In this document: positions 13,966 to 14,395 of the stretch, piece after piece
Layout: each line of letters opens with the position of its first letter
How positions within the stretch are numbered: the stretch's first letter is position 1
Source: Croceicoccus sp.
Lineage (GTDB): Bacteria; Pseudomonadota; Alphaproteobacteria; Sphingomonadales; Sphingomonadaceae
Direction: 5' to 3'
Assembly: GCA_029936705.1 (NCBI GenBank)
Contig: JAPYSD010000036.1
Location: forward strand, 1-14,395
DNA length: 14,395 nucleotides
Notes under the pieces: model-generated
What the model was told of the DNA's origin: nothing
Database searches by the model: none
What the model saw: only the letters and a program-made list of their open reading frames with translations
Made by a program: the position numbers and the translations under genes

Positions 13966-14395
13966 GTGGCCAGTCAGCCGGTACCGGAGTTCGAAGAGGC
14001 CCCTCGCCCGATTATCGTCAAGAAGGTGACCATCGTTGAAGGCGGTCATCACGGCGGGGCGTGGAAGGTCGCATATGCAGACTTTGTGACCGCGATGATG
14101 GCATTCTTCCTGCTGCTCTGGCTGCTCAACGCAACGACCGAAGAGCAGAAGCAGGGCCTGGCTGATTATTTCACGCCCACGCTGGTCCAGATGTCGGACA
14201 AGAGTGCCGGCGGGACTAACCTCCTGAAGGGCTCCTCGGTGACGGATCGCGACGAGATGCCCACGGCAAAGTCGAGCGCGATCACGGCGACGGCGACCGG
14301 CAGCGTGTCGGCTCGCGAGTTGAGCATGAAAAGGTCGAGCGCAACGCGCCAGGCTATCGAGCAAATCCTTCAGTCAACTCCTCGCTTGCGTGAGC
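13966..14395 (+). CDS. motB: Flagellar stator protein MotB (cut by window edge)
   Basis: The peptidoglycan-anchored stator partner of MotA. About 143 codons are present; the OmpA-like anchor domain lies beyond the window. Seen: a polar N-terminus with PIIVKKVTIVEGGHHGGAWK, then the membrane helix WKVAYADFVTAMMAFFLLLW (about residues 33-52), with Asp39 as the ion-binding residue expected for a proton-type MotB. A plug-like segment follows (ATTEEQKQGLADYFTPTLVQ). I took the GTG at 13966, three bases after the motA stop and ten bases after GAGG, because it is the first in-frame start giving the full cytoplasmic N-terminus. No stop occurs before the edge. Confidence 0.95.
   Translation, partial: MASQPVPEFEEAPRPIIVKKVTIVEGGHHGGAWKVAYADFVTAMMAFFLLLWLLNATTEEQKQGLADYFTPTLVQMSDKSAGGTNLLKGSSVTDRDEMPTAKSSAITATATGSVSARELSMKRSSATRQAIEQILQSTPRLRE

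Overview
The window is a flagellar gene cluster from an alphaproteobacterium. A sphingomonad/Erythrobacter-like bacterium is the best guess, from the overall protein flavour: FlgJ has only the rod-binding domain, a separate SLT-type muramidase is present, MotA/MotB are of alphaproteobacterial type, and three textbook sigma-54 promoters are visible. This taxonomic call is an inference; no rRNA or other marker is present. The DNA is GC-rich throughout, with tight gene packing and no mobile elements, tRNA/rRNA genes, CRISPR arrays or pseudogenes that I can see.

Layout. A divergent regulatory region (about 5118-5327) separates two gene blocks. To the left, all genes are on the minus strand, in transcription order: a MotA/ExbB-like membrane protein, a very small MotB/ExbD-like partner, flgA, flgM, a flgN-like gene, a soluble lytic transglycosylase (sltF-like), and flhA, which runs off the left edge. 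To the right, all genes are on the plus strand: flgB-flgC-flgD-flgE-flgF-flgG-flgH-flgI-flgJ-flgK-flgL, then motA and motB, the last running off the right edge. Many neighbours overlap by four bases (ATGA or GTGA), which suggests translational coupling.

How the parts work together. FlhA is the export gate of the flagellar type III apparatus. FlgB, C, F and G form the rod, with FlgJ as rod-binding scaffold and the SLT enzyme opening the peptidoglycan. FlgA, FlgI and FlgH build the P and L rings. FlgD caps the growing hook made of FlgE. FlgK and FlgL join hook to filament, with the FlgN-like protein as their probable chaperone. FlgM restrains the flagellar sigma factor FliA until the hook is finished. 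MotA/MotB form the ion-driven stator.

Regulation. I found three matches to the sigma-54 consensus (TGGCAC-N5-TTGC): plus strand before flgB, minus strand before flgA, and minus strand before the SLT gene. Four copies of TTGCCGG lie just upstream of the flgB promoter and are good candidates for the binding site of a FlbD/FleQ-type activator. A CtrA-like box lies before flgM.

Most unusual points: (1) a second, reduced stator-like pair whose MotA-like member lacks the first transmembrane helix and whose MotB-like member is only 129 residues long but keeps a membrane aspartate; (2) a compact hook, with FlgD of 94 and FlgE of 268 residues; (3) an FlgH without a normal lipobox; (4) an SLT enzyme without a signal peptide. 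The rest is ordinary flagellar machinery. I do not see evidence for an entirely new system.
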